DNA of 64,000 nt. Source: Flectobacillus roseus (GTDB taxonomy: Bacteria > Bacteroidota > Bacteroidia > Cytophagales > Spirosomataceae). Below, piece after piece: positions 42,890-51,919 of the stretch. The notes below the pieces were generated by a model, which ran no database searches, was not told the origin of the DNA, and saw nothing but the letters and a program-made list of their open reading frames with translations. Within the stretch, counting starts at the first letter, position 1. Each line of letters starts with the position of its first letter. Location of the stretch: assembly GCF_030056665.1 (NCBI RefSeq), contig NZ_JASHIG010000001.1; one strand, written 5' to 3'. The position numbers were made by a program, and so were the translations under genes.

Positions 42890-44077
42890 CTACAAATCCC
42901 CACTTGGACCAAAAAATTCATAATGTAATTGACCTTCTGGAATTTCTAGCGACAAAAGCATCTGTTTTACCTGTTTCATAAATGGTACTGGTCCACAGAA
43001 ATAATATTCTGCATCAAGCGATGAGATATTGGCTTTTAGAATTTCTGGTGTAAGCAAACCATTATAATCTGGTTGGTCAGTCGATGAGGGTTCGTCGTAA
43101 ATTGAAATCACTTTCAAACTCTTCTTTTTATCCGCCAACTGACGACTTCTTTGTCCAAAAGCGTGAACTTCGCCATTTTTAGCACACTGAATAAACAAAA
43201 CTTCATTTTCGGCATGATGAAACAAATCCATATACATACTCATCAATGGGGTAATACCCACTCCACCAGCAATCAAAACAATTGGTTTTTGTGTCGGTTC
43301 TAATACAAATTCTCCCGCGGGAATACCCAATTTGATGATATCGCCAACCTGTGCTATTTCGTGCAAATAATTAGAAACAACTCCTGCTGGATGACCAGAT
43401 TCCTTTTTTACAGAGATTCTTAAAGTATTTTGCGTCGTACAACCCGACAAACTATAATTACGTGTGTGGCTGTGCTCTGCGTCGGGAATAACCACATTAA
43501 CCGCCACATATTGCCCTGCCTTAAAAGGCGGTATTGCTGAGTTGTCTGAAGGTTTTAGATAGAAACTAGTTATAATACTCGATTCCTCCTCTTTTTTGAC
43601 AATTGTATAATTTTTCTGTCCACGGTAACCACCCTCCTGTTGCTCAGCTTCTTGATAGATATTCTCTTCGATGCTAATCAATAAATTTGCTAATTCTTGA
43701 TAAGCCTCTGCCCAAGCATTGATAATATCAGCCGTAGCAACATCCCCCAAAACGATTTTGATAGCCTCCAATAAATTGGTACCCACAATGTCATACATTT
43801 CTGGAGTAACGGATAAACTGGTATGTTTCTGTGTAATTTGGGTTATTGCTTTTGCCAAAACTGCTGGATTTTCGATGTTGGCAGCATACGCATAAACCGC
43901 ATTCGCTAAGGCACGCGGTTGTGTTCCGTGTGCTTGGTGCGTCATGTTAAACACATTTTTGAGAGAAGGATTTCTTTCAAATAACAACTGGTAAAAAGTT
44001 TTCGTAATTGCCTCACCGTGAACGGCTAACACAGGTACAGTAGCCTTTACGATTTCTATAGTTTTTGCACTTGCCAT
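42890..44077 (-). CDS. hmp: Flavohemoglobin, nitric oxide dioxygenase
   Basis: A 395-residue enzyme that oxidises NO to nitrate with O2 and NAD(P)H. The globin domain is residues 1-138 (KTIEIVKATVPVLAVHGEAI, with the proximal His in ITQKHTSL), the FAD-binding domain about 150-255 (RNYSLSG) and the NAD domain about 262-395 (IVLIAGGVGITPLMSMY, EYYFCGPVPFMKQV). Length and order match Hmp. An inverted repeat 16 bp upstream (44093-44118) is shared with the regulator gene at 44261, indicating NO-responsive control. Confidence 0.96.
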   Translation of the reverse strand: MASAKTIEIVKATVPVLAVHGEAITKTFYQLLFERNPSLKNVFNMTHQAHGTQPRALANAVYAYAANIENPAVLAKAITQITQKHTSLSVTPEMYDIVGTNLLEAIKIVLGDVATADIINAWAEAYQELANLLISIEENIYQEAEQQEGGYRGQKNYTIVKKEEESSIITSFYLKPSDNSAIPPFKAGQYVAVNVVIPDAEHSHTRNYSLSGCTTQNTLRISVKKESGHPAGVVSNYLHEIAQVGDIIKLGIPAGEFVLEPTQKPIVLIAGGVGITPLMSMYMDLFHHAENEVLFIQCAKNGEVHAFGQRSRQLADKKKSLKVISIYDEPSSTDQPDYNGLLTPEILKANISSLDAEYYFCGPVPFMKQVKQMLLSLEIPEGQLHYEFFGPSGDL

Positions 44078-44092
44078 AATTTTACAATAAAG

Positions 44093-44118
44093 AATAAAAG
44101 ACCTTTTAATCTTTTATA
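44093..44118. promoter_or_regulatory. Putative operator of hmp, AATAAAAGA-N8-TCTTTTATA
   Basis: AATAAAAGA at 44093-44101, an 8-nt spacer, and TCTTTTATA at 44110-44118 form an inverted repeat (8 of 9 bp). The identical half-sites and spacer recur at 44735-44760 upstream of the Rrf2 gene. It lies 16 bp ahead of the hmp start codon. Confidence 0.7.
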
Positions 44119-44260
44119 TAGTTAAAAAAATATATTTAAAAAAATGTTTAAAAGGTGATTAATCAAAGTAAACTGCAAACTCTCAAAAGGTTTTAGCCCA
44201 TATTAAAAGGATTACCCATTAGTAAAATTTCAATCAATTTTGGATAAATCACCCATAAGA

Positions 44261-44695
44261 CTAACGCTTCAAAAAAGTCAATCCATCAGCCAAACCTGTT
44301 GCTACGTCATACAAAGTGGTAGTTTCAAGAAGTTTAGTAATGTCAGATCTAATTTTAGCAAATTGATTATGTAAAGGACAAGGATTTGCTCCGGAACATT
44401 CCTTTAGACCTAATCCACAACTTTTGAAAATATCATCACCATCCATTGCGCGAACTACCTCTGCCAATTTTTTCTCCTTCATCGCCGATTCGAGAATTTC
44501 AAATCCTCCGTGTGGTCCTTTTACCGAAGCCACAATATGATTTTTTGATAAAACCTGCATGATTTTTCCAGTAAAAGCCTCTGGCGATTCTATGGCTTGG
44601 GCAATATCTTTTATCCCCACCCTCTTTTGTGCTAAAGACTGGGACGCAATGTAAATACAGGCCTTGATAGCATATTCACAAGTTTTAGAAAACAT
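44261..44695 (-). CDS. Rrf2-family Fe-S transcriptional regulator (NsrR/IscR-like)
   Basis: 144 residues with an N-terminal winged helix (about 1-65, including YAIKACIYIAS and KGPHGGFEI) and three Cys at 93, 100 and 106 (CGLGLKECSGANPC) in the place of the NsrR/IscR cluster ligands; the first spacing is one residue longer than in characterised NsrR. It is upstream of and co-oriented with hmp, which fits an NO sensor that represses hmp. An operator with the same sequence as that of hmp lies 40 bp upstream. Confidence 0.88.
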   Translation of the reverse strand: MFSKTCEYAIKACIYIASQSLAQKRVGIKDIAQAIESPEAFTGKIMQVLSKNHIVASVKGPHGGFEILESAMKEKKLAEVVRAMDGDDIFKSCGLGLKECSGANPCPLHNQFAKIRSDITKLLETTTLYDVATGLADGLTFLKR

Positions 44696-44719
44696 AAATA
44701 CTATTGTTAATTAACATGA

Positions 44720-44760
44720 CAAAGATAAATCACCAATAAAAGATAAAAAAGTCTTTTATT
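44720..44760 (-). promoter_or_regulatory. Promoter and operator of the Rrf2 regulator gene
   Basis: On the minus strand a -7 box TATCTTTG (44720-44727) lies directly downstream of the inverted repeat AATAAAAGA-N8-TCTTTTATT (44735-44760), so a bound regulator would cover the -33 to spacer region. This suggests autoregulation. Confidence 0.65.
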
Positions 44761-44806
44761 GTATTTTTTCACAATTCCTTCTCCGAAATTCACGAAATAG
44801 GCATTC

Positions 44807-46177
44807 TTAGTTTTTACTTTCTTTTTTCTTCCAGTAAAAATAAAAAGGTATTCCTGAGGCAATTAGTGCCAAGCCAGAAAATGCTTGTACAGGTTGTGTA
44901 AACAACGTGACAGTGACCAAAACCAAGCAAAACAAGATAAAAACAATTGGTATATAGGGATAACTCACTACTTTGTAGACTCGTTTAAGCGTTGGTTCTT
45001 TTTGACGAAGTAGGATCACTCCGTATGATGTGGCTCCATAATAGATGAAAGAAGCGAAAACCAACATATCTGTCAGTTGATCAAAACTGCCAGACCAAAT
45101 CAATAGCACTGACCACAAAGCTTGAAATAGTAAGGCAAAAGAAGGAGTTTTATAATTCGGGTGAATATGTGCAGTTTGCTTAAAAAACAGCTTATCTCTT
45201 CCCATGGCATAAAATAATCGTGCCGACATCAAAATAGTCCCATTCGTGGCATTAAGGGTCGTGAGCAGAATTAAACACGCCAATAAAATCGTTCCAATTG
45301 GTCCCATGATTACCTTCGCAACTTCAATGGCCGCAATGGTATTGGGATTTTCATTTATTTGGATAAAAGCCTCAATAGGCAATACTCGAAGATATACAAG
45401 ATTGAGCGACACATAAATCAGGATGACGGCAAGCGTCCCAAAAGTTAGAGCCAAAGGTAAATTCTTTTGGGGAGATTTGACCTCTTCGCCAATAAATCCA
45501 ATATGGTTCCAGCCTTCGTATCCCCAAAATGCCCCAAGGCAAGCTGCAAATAAGGCTTTAATCCAAGTGCCAGTTGTACGATGTTGATAAATTTCAAAAG
45601 ATGATGAATGGCTTAAGTTTTCCCACGAGCCCTGAGGGCTCCATAGTCCCCAAAAAACAAAAATTCCTACTGACAAAAACATCAAAAACGTCAGGCTGTT
45701 ACTCAATTTCTCAGCAATAGTTAATCCTTTGTAGTTGACATACGTTAACGAAGCAACCAAAAGCGTAGCTATAATTTTGATTAATATTCCTGCATCGATG
45801 AAGTTCAGCGGTAAATTTAAGGCAAAAATAGAATAAAAAGATTCTGCGAAAACATACGCTAGGGCGGCAATAGAGGCTGTTTTCATCACCGTAAAATTGC
45901 CCCAACCGTACAAAAATGCAAAAAATGGATTGTAGACTTTTCGATAATACTGATACTCCCCTCCTGAATCAGGAAAAAGACTTGCCATTTCAGCCGTCGT
46001 CAGTGCCCCAGCCAAGGTAATAAGCCCTGCAACCACCCAACACAATAGCACCAACCAAGGCGAGCCTAATTCGGATGACATTGGGGCTATTTTTTTGAAA
46101 ACACCCGAACCAACAATCACGCTTATTACAAGCAAGCTTGCCGAACGAAGTCCTATTTTGGGTTGTAGAAGAGACAT
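44807..46177 (-). CDS. APC-family amino acid permease
   Basis: A 456-residue inner-membrane transporter with 12 membrane helices. Conserved APC features are VISVIVGSGVFKK (helix I, GSG), LAGALTTAEMASLFPDSGGE, FWGYEGWNHIGFIGEEVKSP and ATNGTILMSARLFYAMGRD. These resemble LAT/serine-threonine-type exchangers. The start at 46177 fits the helix I position; the ATG at 46264 adds a non-hydrophobic leader. It is last in the putative D-amino-acid operon, 129 bp after the DgcA-like gene. Confidence 0.9.
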   Translation of the reverse strand: MSLLQPKIGLRSASLLVISVIVGSGVFKKIAPMSSELGSPWLVLLCWVVAGLITLAGALTTAEMASLFPDSGGEYQYYRKVYNPFFAFLYGWGNFTVMKTASIAALAYVFAESFYSIFALNLPLNFIDAGILIKIIATLLVASLTYVNYKGLTIAEKLSNSLTFLMFLSVGIFVFWGLWSPQGSWENLSHSSSFEIYQHRTTGTWIKALFAACLGAFWGYEGWNHIGFIGEEVKSPQKNLPLALTFGTLAVILIYVSLNLVYLRVLPIEAFIQINENPNTIAAIEVAKVIMGPIGTILLACLILLTTLNATNGTILMSARLFYAMGRDKLFFKQTAHIHPNYKTPSFALLFQALWSVLLIWSGSFDQLTDMLVFASFIYYGATSYGVILLRQKEPTLKRVYKVVSYPYIPIVFILFCLVLVTVTLFTQPVQAFSGLALIASGIPFYFYWKKKESKN

Positions 46178-46306
46178 AGTTGAGTGCGGAGTTAGGAATG
46201 CTGAGTTTTGAGTTTTTGTGGTATTCGCTTTAGAATTCTGTAAATATGTCAGAAAACAAGCCAATTCATCGCATTTATGGTGCTTTTTATAGATTCTCCC
46301 TCCTAT

Positions 46307-47383
46307 TTATAGCTTCAGATTCAACAAAGAAAGACCAAATCCACTTTTCTCATTGAGATACATTAAACCTTTTTTGACTTCAAAACCTCCTGTTACCAAG
46401 TCCTCTGCCAAGTCAAAACTGCCATCTAAATCGAGATATTTTGAATTTGGACATGCATAAGCAAGGTGTAAGGCAGCCGTGATACTCGCGATACTTTCGT
46501 CATTACAACCCCAGAATAACCTAATTCCAGCATTTTTGGCAATTTGGGCTATTTCCAAAGCGGGCAAAAGTCCTCCACATTTCATGAGTTTGATATTAAA
46601 AATACCGAATCTTTTGGGTTCTGAAGCAAACTTGATAGCATACCGTGCATCTTTCAAACTTTCATCTGCCGCTATGCTCGATGCGAAATCTAAGGTTTGA
46701 TACAAGTTGTTTTCCTCTCCTACTTGAATAGGCTGTTCAACTAACTCGATATCTAAACTTTGGGTATGTTCAAACCATTTTTGTAAGGTATCTAAGTCAT
46801 AACCTTGGTTGGCATCTACTCGAATCGTGATAGCATTGCCAAACGATTTACGCAAGGCAACTACTCTTTCCAAATCTTCTTGCCAATCTAGTCCTGTTTT
46901 TACCTTCAATGTCGAAAAGCCTAGCGAAAGATATTCCTTTGCTTCTTCGACGGTTTCTTCTACACCCTTAATACCAATCGTTACAGAAGTGGGCAAAGCC
47001 TCGATTTTTCTTCCGTAATAATCAACCACTGGTATCCCTAAATATTGACAAAAAGCATCGTGAAGTGCTAAATCAATCGCTGCCAATGTCCCAGGCAAAT
47101 ACCCAAAATATTGTTGAGCTTCAAAAATGAGTTGTTGGAAATGTCGGATATCTCTTCCAACTAATTTTTGCACAAAATCTGTTTGTAAAGAAGCTAAAGT
47201 CTGAGCAGGATTTTCGTCTACAACTTCTTCGGCAGGACTCGCCGAACCGATGCCAATGATACCATTTTCTAGTTCAATTTCTAGAAATACCAATTCAACA
47301 TCTGTAAATGTACTGTAAGCAATGGTATAAGGCTTGGTGAGTGCCAAATTTTTGATATAAGCACGAATAGCAACGATTTTCAT
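46307..47383 (-). CDS. Enolase-superfamily epimerase/racemase, DgcA or dipeptide-epimerase type
   Basis: A 358-residue muconate-lactonising-subgroup enzyme. Catalytic Lys pair TLKVKTG (K160, K162), metal ligands D190 (RVDANQGY), E216 (ELVEQPI) and D240 (AADESL), a second base in KLMKCGG (K265/K268), and a C-terminal DLDG like that of L-Ala-D/L-Glu epimerases. Directly beside a DUF1611 protein, which points to DgcA (N-acetyl-D-glutamate racemase) rather than murein dipeptide recycling; both remain possible. A 9-bp gap separates it from the DgcN-like gene. Confidence 0.85.
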   Translation of the reverse strand: MKIVAIRAYIKNLALTKPYTIAYSTFTDVELVFLEIELENGIIGIGSASPAEEVVDENPAQTLASLQTDFVQKLVGRDIRHFQQLIFEAQQYFGYLPGTLAAIDLALHDAFCQYLGIPVVDYYGRKIEALPTSVTIGIKGVEETVEEAKEYLSLGFSTLKVKTGLDWQEDLERVVALRKSFGNAITIRVDANQGYDLDTLQKWFEHTQSLDIELVEQPIQVGEENNLYQTLDFASSIAADESLKDARYAIKFASEPKRFGIFNIKLMKCGGLLPALEIAQIAKNAGIRLFWGCNDESIASITAALHLAYACPNSKYLDLDGSFDLAEDLVTGGFEVKKGLMYLNEKSGFGLSLLNLKL

Positions 47384-47392
47384 AGGCTGAGG

Positions 47393-48433
47393 TTAGTTTA
47401 GAATCACATTTAATACCTCCTCTACCCCATCCTGAAGTGGTAATACAACGGGTATGCCTAACTCTTTTTGATAGCTTTCTTTAAAAGCAAGATATTCCTC
47501 TTCGGTACAATCTTCTGTATTGAGAGCCAACGCGATTACTTCAGCTCCTAGTTGTTGTATCAATGCTATTTCTGAACTTACACTAGGTATTTCGCCCCAA
47601 TGCGGGTCATTATCGTAATATTTTCTTTTGGGTGCATGTACCAAAACGACCTTTTTGGCATTTCCTGAAATAATAAACTCAAAGCCGCAAGGACCACTTG
47701 GGTTTCTTAAGGCAGATTGTCCTTCCAATAGAATAAAAGCGGGCTTAGTCTCTTTCCAACAGGATACAATAGCATGTTCTAATTCTCCTGAAACAAAATC
47801 GTTGAGGGTAGAATCAAAAACAAACCCGTATTTGCCACCTTGCAACCAACCCGTTTGACCAGTATAAATCATTTCTGCGGAGATACCTTTTTGTGCTGCA
47901 CATTGACGTAATAATCTGGCGGTGGTACGTTTTCCCAAGGCACAATCCATGCCCATCACTGCCACAATTGGCACATCTACCTGATTAATTTCTCCAGTCC
48001 AAAAATGTAAATCCTGACGTTTCTTGGGCTTACGAATATCTATGAGTTCCAAGTTTTTTTCCTCCGCTAATTTGACAAAAATAGGGTTATCTGTCAAATA
48101 CTCATGAAGTCCATTTACCACAGAAATACCTGCTTCTAAGGCCTTTTCTACGATTCCAACCATGGCTTGAGGCAATACACCGCCAACAGTCGCTACACCA
48201 ATGATTAAAAAATGAATATCTGTTAATTGTTCAATAGCATCTTCCAACGAACCAAATACAGGAATATTTCGATGTTTTCCATCCAAAACTTCTCCCGCAT
48301 CTTTGCCCGACAACTTAGGCGTATCAATTACACCAACAATATCGAATCGTTCGGTGCCCCTGATTAAGCCATGCGCCGTTTTGGCGTCGTTTGTTTCTAA
48401 TAAACCGTTGGTTAATACTACAGCTTTTTTCAT
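47393..48433 (-). CDS. DUF1611 protein, DgcN-like D-glutamate N-acetyltransferase
   Basis: 346 residues: an N-terminal Rossmann-like domain (1-140) and a C-terminal P-loop-like domain whose loop reads GMDCALGKRTTA (about 160-171), the DUF1611 signature. GQTGWLQGGKYG and APKRKYYDNDPHWG follow. Members called DgcN acetylate D-glutamate before racemisation by DgcA. The operon position immediately before the epimerase supports this. Function is inferred from family and neighbours. Confidence 0.83.
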   Translation of the reverse strand: MKKAVVLTNGLLETNDAKTAHGLIRGTERFDIVGVIDTPKLSGKDAGEVLDGKHRNIPVFGSLEDAIEQLTDIHFLIIGVATVGGVLPQAMVGIVEKALEAGISVVNGLHEYLTDNPIFVKLAEEKNLELIDIRKPKKRQDLHFWTGEINQVDVPIVAVMGMDCALGKRTTARLLRQCAAQKGISAEMIYTGQTGWLQGGKYGFVFDSTLNDFVSGELEHAIVSCWKETKPAFILLEGQSALRNPSGPCGFEFIISGNAKKVVLVHAPKRKYYDNDPHWGEIPSVSSEIALIQQLGAEVIALALNTEDCTEEEYLAFKESYQKELGIPVVLPLQDGVEEVLNVILN

Positions 48434-48523
48434 ATAGAGAGGTAATTAATTACTTGATTAAGGGCAATAACATACGAATGCATCTGCCCTATTAGGATTA
48501 GATATTAAGGTGAAAAATGTATT

Positions 48524-51052
48524 TTATCTTTTAATCATTTGTCCTGACAATTTCCCAGTAGGTTTTTGGTCTTGCCAAACCAATTCGCCATTGACCCAAA
48601 CCATTTTGATACCTGAAGAAAGAGCTTTAGGATTTTTTACATCAGCATGGTCTACAACCGTTTCTGGGTCAAATAGTACCATGTCTGCATAACAATCAGG
48701 TTTGATAAGTCCACGATGTTGGATACCTAAATTTTCGGCTGTTAGTCCTGTCATTTTATAGATAGCCGTTTCCCAAGACAAAAGCTTTTTTTCTCGAACA
48801 TATTTCCCCAATACTCTCGTAAAAGCCCCATGTCCCCTTGGATGTCCGCTTCCTGCTCCGTCTGAACAGATATTGGTATGTGGCCAAGCCAATATTGCCT
48901 CCACATCTTCATCATCCATAGATTTACCCATGATTGCTTCTATTCCTTCGTCATAATCTGGATTTTTCTTTTCAAATTCTTCCGCTTCAGCTACCAAGTC
49001 CATCAAGGTTTGAGCTTCTGTTTTTCCCCGTAAACTAGCAATTTCAGCAAGCGTTTTACCAGCATAAGATTTGTTTGGCGCAAAACGAACTATGATAGAC
49101 TCTTTAGGGTCAAAAAGCTGTTCGGTTGCCATCTGGGCACTTTCAAGATTGGTGTAATCTCTTTTAGGAAAAAGAACTCTTAAAGTCGAATGCCAAAAAG
49201 TATATGGATAACAATCTGCCGTAATTTGAATTCCTTCTGCACGAGCTTCTTGGAGTTTTGCCAATACTTCGTGAGCAGATTTCCATTGAGAACGAAGGGC
49301 TATTTTTCCATGTGAGATTTGAACTGGAATCTTTGCTTCTCTTCCTATGTCAATAATTTCGTCAATAGCCTCTGTTAAATTTATATCCTCACTTCTGATA
49401 TGACTCATATAACGTCCGCCGTTGATGGCAGCGACTTTGGCTAGTTCAAGGACTTCATCACGATTCGAGAAAAAGGAAGATTCATATTCTAAACCTGTAT
49501 TCAAGCCAATGGAACCTTTCTGAAGTTCAGTTTCTAACAGAACTTTCATTTTTTCGACCTCATCAGGCTTCGCAGTTCGGTACAAACCTCGTGGTCCCAT
49601 CACTTTTTGGCGAAGCGAGGCATGTCCTGTGTAGGAGGCAACATTAACGGCTACAGGTTTTTCTTTCATCCATTTACTCAAACTATCCATGGCATAGCTA
49701 CTACCATCTTGACCGATTACAATGGTAGTAATTCCTTGGCTGAGCATGGGAATGGCTGTGGGGGTCTTGTCTAAACTTCCATAATGATGGCTATGCGAAT
49801 CAATAAACCCAGGTGCAAGTATTAGTCCATTTCCATCGGTTACGGTCTCGCCAACAAAAGGTTCTAATTTGCCAATTTCCCAAATTTTGTTATCTTTAAT
49901 CCTAACCTGAACTTGTTGACTTGGCAACCCTGTACCATCTATCAATTTGATATTTTTGATTAAATGTGTTTTAGTTAAATGAAAAGGTTGACCAGCAAGT
50001 ATTTTTTTGAGAATATTTCTAAAAATTGGGTTTGTTCCATTTGATAGCAGAATGGCAGTTGTTTGGGTTTTGTTATTTCTGAAAATAGCATTTTGAAAAC
50101 CAACCCATGAGCCAGTATGTTCAAAACCATTTTCGGAAATTCCCCAACCAAAACCATAAGGATAACTTGAGCCGTCTTTGAGTTGAACAGGTTTGAAAGC
50201 CTCCGCCCAAGTGGCAGGTTTTAGCACTTTATTTTCTGTAACCAGTTGAATCCATTTATTCAAATCCTCTGCACTTGAGTATATATTGCCATCGCCAACA
50301 ACCCCATCCAAGCGAATGAGGTCATTGGAAATAGCTTTCCCATTTTTTCTTTCAAAACCTAAAACACGTTTTCTGTTTTGATTAGGACCATTGAGAAAAT
50401 AAACAAACGTGTTTTTTAGTCCAAAAGGCTGGGATATTTGAGTGCTGAAGGAGTGTTCAAAAGAAGTTCCCGATGCTTTTTCAATAATACTTGCCAAAAG
50501 CAAATAACCCGTATTACAGTATTCCCATTTTGTTCCTGAGGCAAAATTGAGTGGTGGGTGTTTTTCGATCAGTAATTGAATGAGCTTATCGTTGGTGAGC
50601 GTATCGAGGGTATTGAGGTGGCTCATCGCCAAGTCAAAATATTCTGGCAGACCAGAAGTATGGGTCAGTAGTTGACGAATGGTAATCTCTTGATAAGGGA
50701 AATTTGGAATAAAATTGATAACCTTCTGGTCATATTCCAATTTCCCTTGCTCAAAGAGTTTCATAGTCATCGTTGCTACGAATTGTTTAGTAATTGAGGC
50801 AAGATTGAAGGGCTGAACCGCATCTAGCGCAGTGCGCTGTAAGTAATCTGTATATCCGAGTGCCTTTTGAAACTTGATTTTCCCTTTTTCAGACAAAAGA
50901 ACCACTCCGCTAAATTGACCCTGAGCGTGTAGCACTCGCATGGCGCTATCTACTTGAGCAATTTTCTGAGGAGTCAGTTGAGCTGTTGTCCTACAAAAAG
51001 GATAAAACACTGCCAAAAGCAGCAAAAACAAGTTTCTTTTTAGAGGCATCAT
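48524..51052 (-). CDS. Secreted fusion of serine hydrolase (beta-lactamase family) and N-acyl-D-amino-acid deacylase
   Basis: 842 residues. A signal peptide (1-24) leads into a class C beta-lactamase/DD-peptidase domain (about 30-345) with S86-I-T-K89, Y178-C-N180 and H312-T-G314 all in place. A second enzyme follows (about 365-830), an amidohydrolase of the D-aminoacylase type: APGFIDSHSHH with metal ligands H420 and H422, TSYTGHAS-like segments, and the C-terminal NICSDGAGSGHPRGHGAF. Together they could release and deacylate D-amino-acid peptides or N-acyl-D-amino acids in the periplasm. First gene of the putative operon. Each domain alone has the usual length. Confidence 0.88.
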   Translation of the reverse strand: MMPLKRNLFLLLLAVFYPFCRTTAQLTPQKIAQVDSAMRVLHAQGQFSGVVLLSEKGKIKFQKALGYTDYLQRTALDAVQPFNLASITKQFVATMTMKLFEQGKLEYDQKVINFIPNFPYQEITIRQLLTHTSGLPEYFDLAMSHLNTLDTLTNDKLIQLLIEKHPPLNFASGTKWEYCNTGYLLLASIIEKASGTSFEHSFSTQISQPFGLKNTFVYFLNGPNQNRKRVLGFERKNGKAISNDLIRLDGVVGDGNIYSSAEDLNKWIQLVTENKVLKPATWAEAFKPVQLKDGSSYPYGFGWGISENGFEHTGSWVGFQNAIFRNNKTQTTAILLSNGTNPIFRNILKKILAGQPFHLTKTHLIKNIKLIDGTGLPSQQVQVRIKDNKIWEIGKLEPFVGETVTDGNGLILAPGFIDSHSHHYGSLDKTPTAIPMLSQGITTIVIGQDGSSYAMDSLSKWMKEKPVAVNVASYTGHASLRQKVMGPRGLYRTAKPDEVEKMKVLLETELQKGSIGLNTGLEYESSFFSNRDEVLELAKVAAINGGRYMSHIRSEDINLTEAIDEIIDIGREAKIPVQISHGKIALRSQWKSAHEVLAKLQEARAEGIQITADCYPYTFWHSTLRVLFPKRDYTNLESAQMATEQLFDPKESIIVRFAPNKSYAGKTLAEIASLRGKTEAQTLMDLVAEAEEFEKKNPDYDEGIEAIMGKSMDDEDVEAILAWPHTNICSDGAGSGHPRGHGAFTRVLGKYVREKKLLSWETAIYKMTGLTAENLGIQHRGLIKPDCYADMVLFDPETVVDHADVKNPKALSSGIKMVWVNGELVWQDQKPTGKLSGQMIKR

Positions 51053-51198
51053 ATCAGATATTTATGCTGATTACTTAGTTTAAATTTATATTTTATTCTT
51101 TAAAATACTCAAAAATGCCCCGCTAACTTTTGTCATTTTCAAAAAAATAAGCATATTTTGCTTTATCAACATAAAATTAAATTGTTAAACAGAATATT

Positions 51199-51654
51199 AT
51201 GCTGGACTCGACCGACCAACAAATTCTTCAGTTATTACAGCAAAATGCCAAACTAACTATTAAAGAATTAGCCGAAATGTTGAATCTAACCACCTCGCCT
51301 GTATTTGAGCGAATCAAGCGGTTAGAAAAAGACGGTGTTATATCTGGATATGTAGCCTTAGTAAATCCTGAAAAAACTGGACGTGGACAAGTAGTTTTCT
51401 GTAATGTTTCCATGCCGATTTATACCCACGAGAATATTGATACTTTTGAGCAAATTGTGCAAAATATGCCAGAAGTAATCGAGTGCTATCATTTGGCTGG
51501 TACGGTGGATTATCAGCTCAAAGTATATGTCAAGGACATTAAAGAGTATGATGGTTTTTTACGCAGAATGGCCGAAATTCCTTCCATAAAGGTGCATAGC
51601 AGTACGGTGGTGCTTCATCATGTTAAATACACAACGGCAGTACCCGTGGACTAA
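51199..51654 (+). CDS. Lrp/AsnC-family transcriptional regulator
   Basis: 151 residues: helix-turn-helix (1-60; DSTDQQILQLLQQNAKLTIK and SPVFERIKRLEKDGVISGY) and a RAM ligand-binding domain (65-150; EIPSIKVHSSTVVLHHVKY at the end). It is divergent from the serine-hydrolase/D-aminoacylase gene, with 146 bp between starts. Regulation of that operon by an amino acid ligand is likely but inferred. Confidence 0.92.
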   Translation: MLDSTDQQILQLLQQNAKLTIKELAEMLNLTTSPVFERIKRLEKDGVISGYVALVNPEKTGRGQVVFCNVSMPIYTHENIDTFEQIVQNMPEVIECYHLAGTVDYQLKVYVKDIKEYDGFLRRMAEIPSIKVHSSTVVLHHVKYTTAVPVD

Positions 51655-51744
51655 ATCTTGTATCTTTGTAAATCAAACTAAGAGTATGTTTTAAAATTTT
51701 ATTTGGCATTTATCCAAAAAAGCAAAATTTCTTTTCGCAACTCC

Positions 51745-51776
51745 TTACTTTTCTTGTCTTGATACAAGAAAAGTAA
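51745..51776. repeat. Perfect 13-bp hairpin in the intergenic region
   Basis: TTACTTTTCTTGT at 51745-51757 and its exact complement at 51764-51776, loop CTTGAT. It is followed by AGAAAGTCAAGAAATCC and a C/G-rich run. It is not directly after a gene and I believe such blocks are dispersed in related genomes. Confidence 0.55.
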
Positions 51777-51919
51777 CAAAAGAAAGTCAAGAAATCCTAA
51801 ACTCGCCTGCGGCTCAAACAACAGGATTTCAGAAAACAAATACAGACTTTTTTATTTTTTTACCTGTAAAATTCAAACATGTTCTAAATTTTTTCATAAA
51901 ATCGTCAACACAAAAACCA

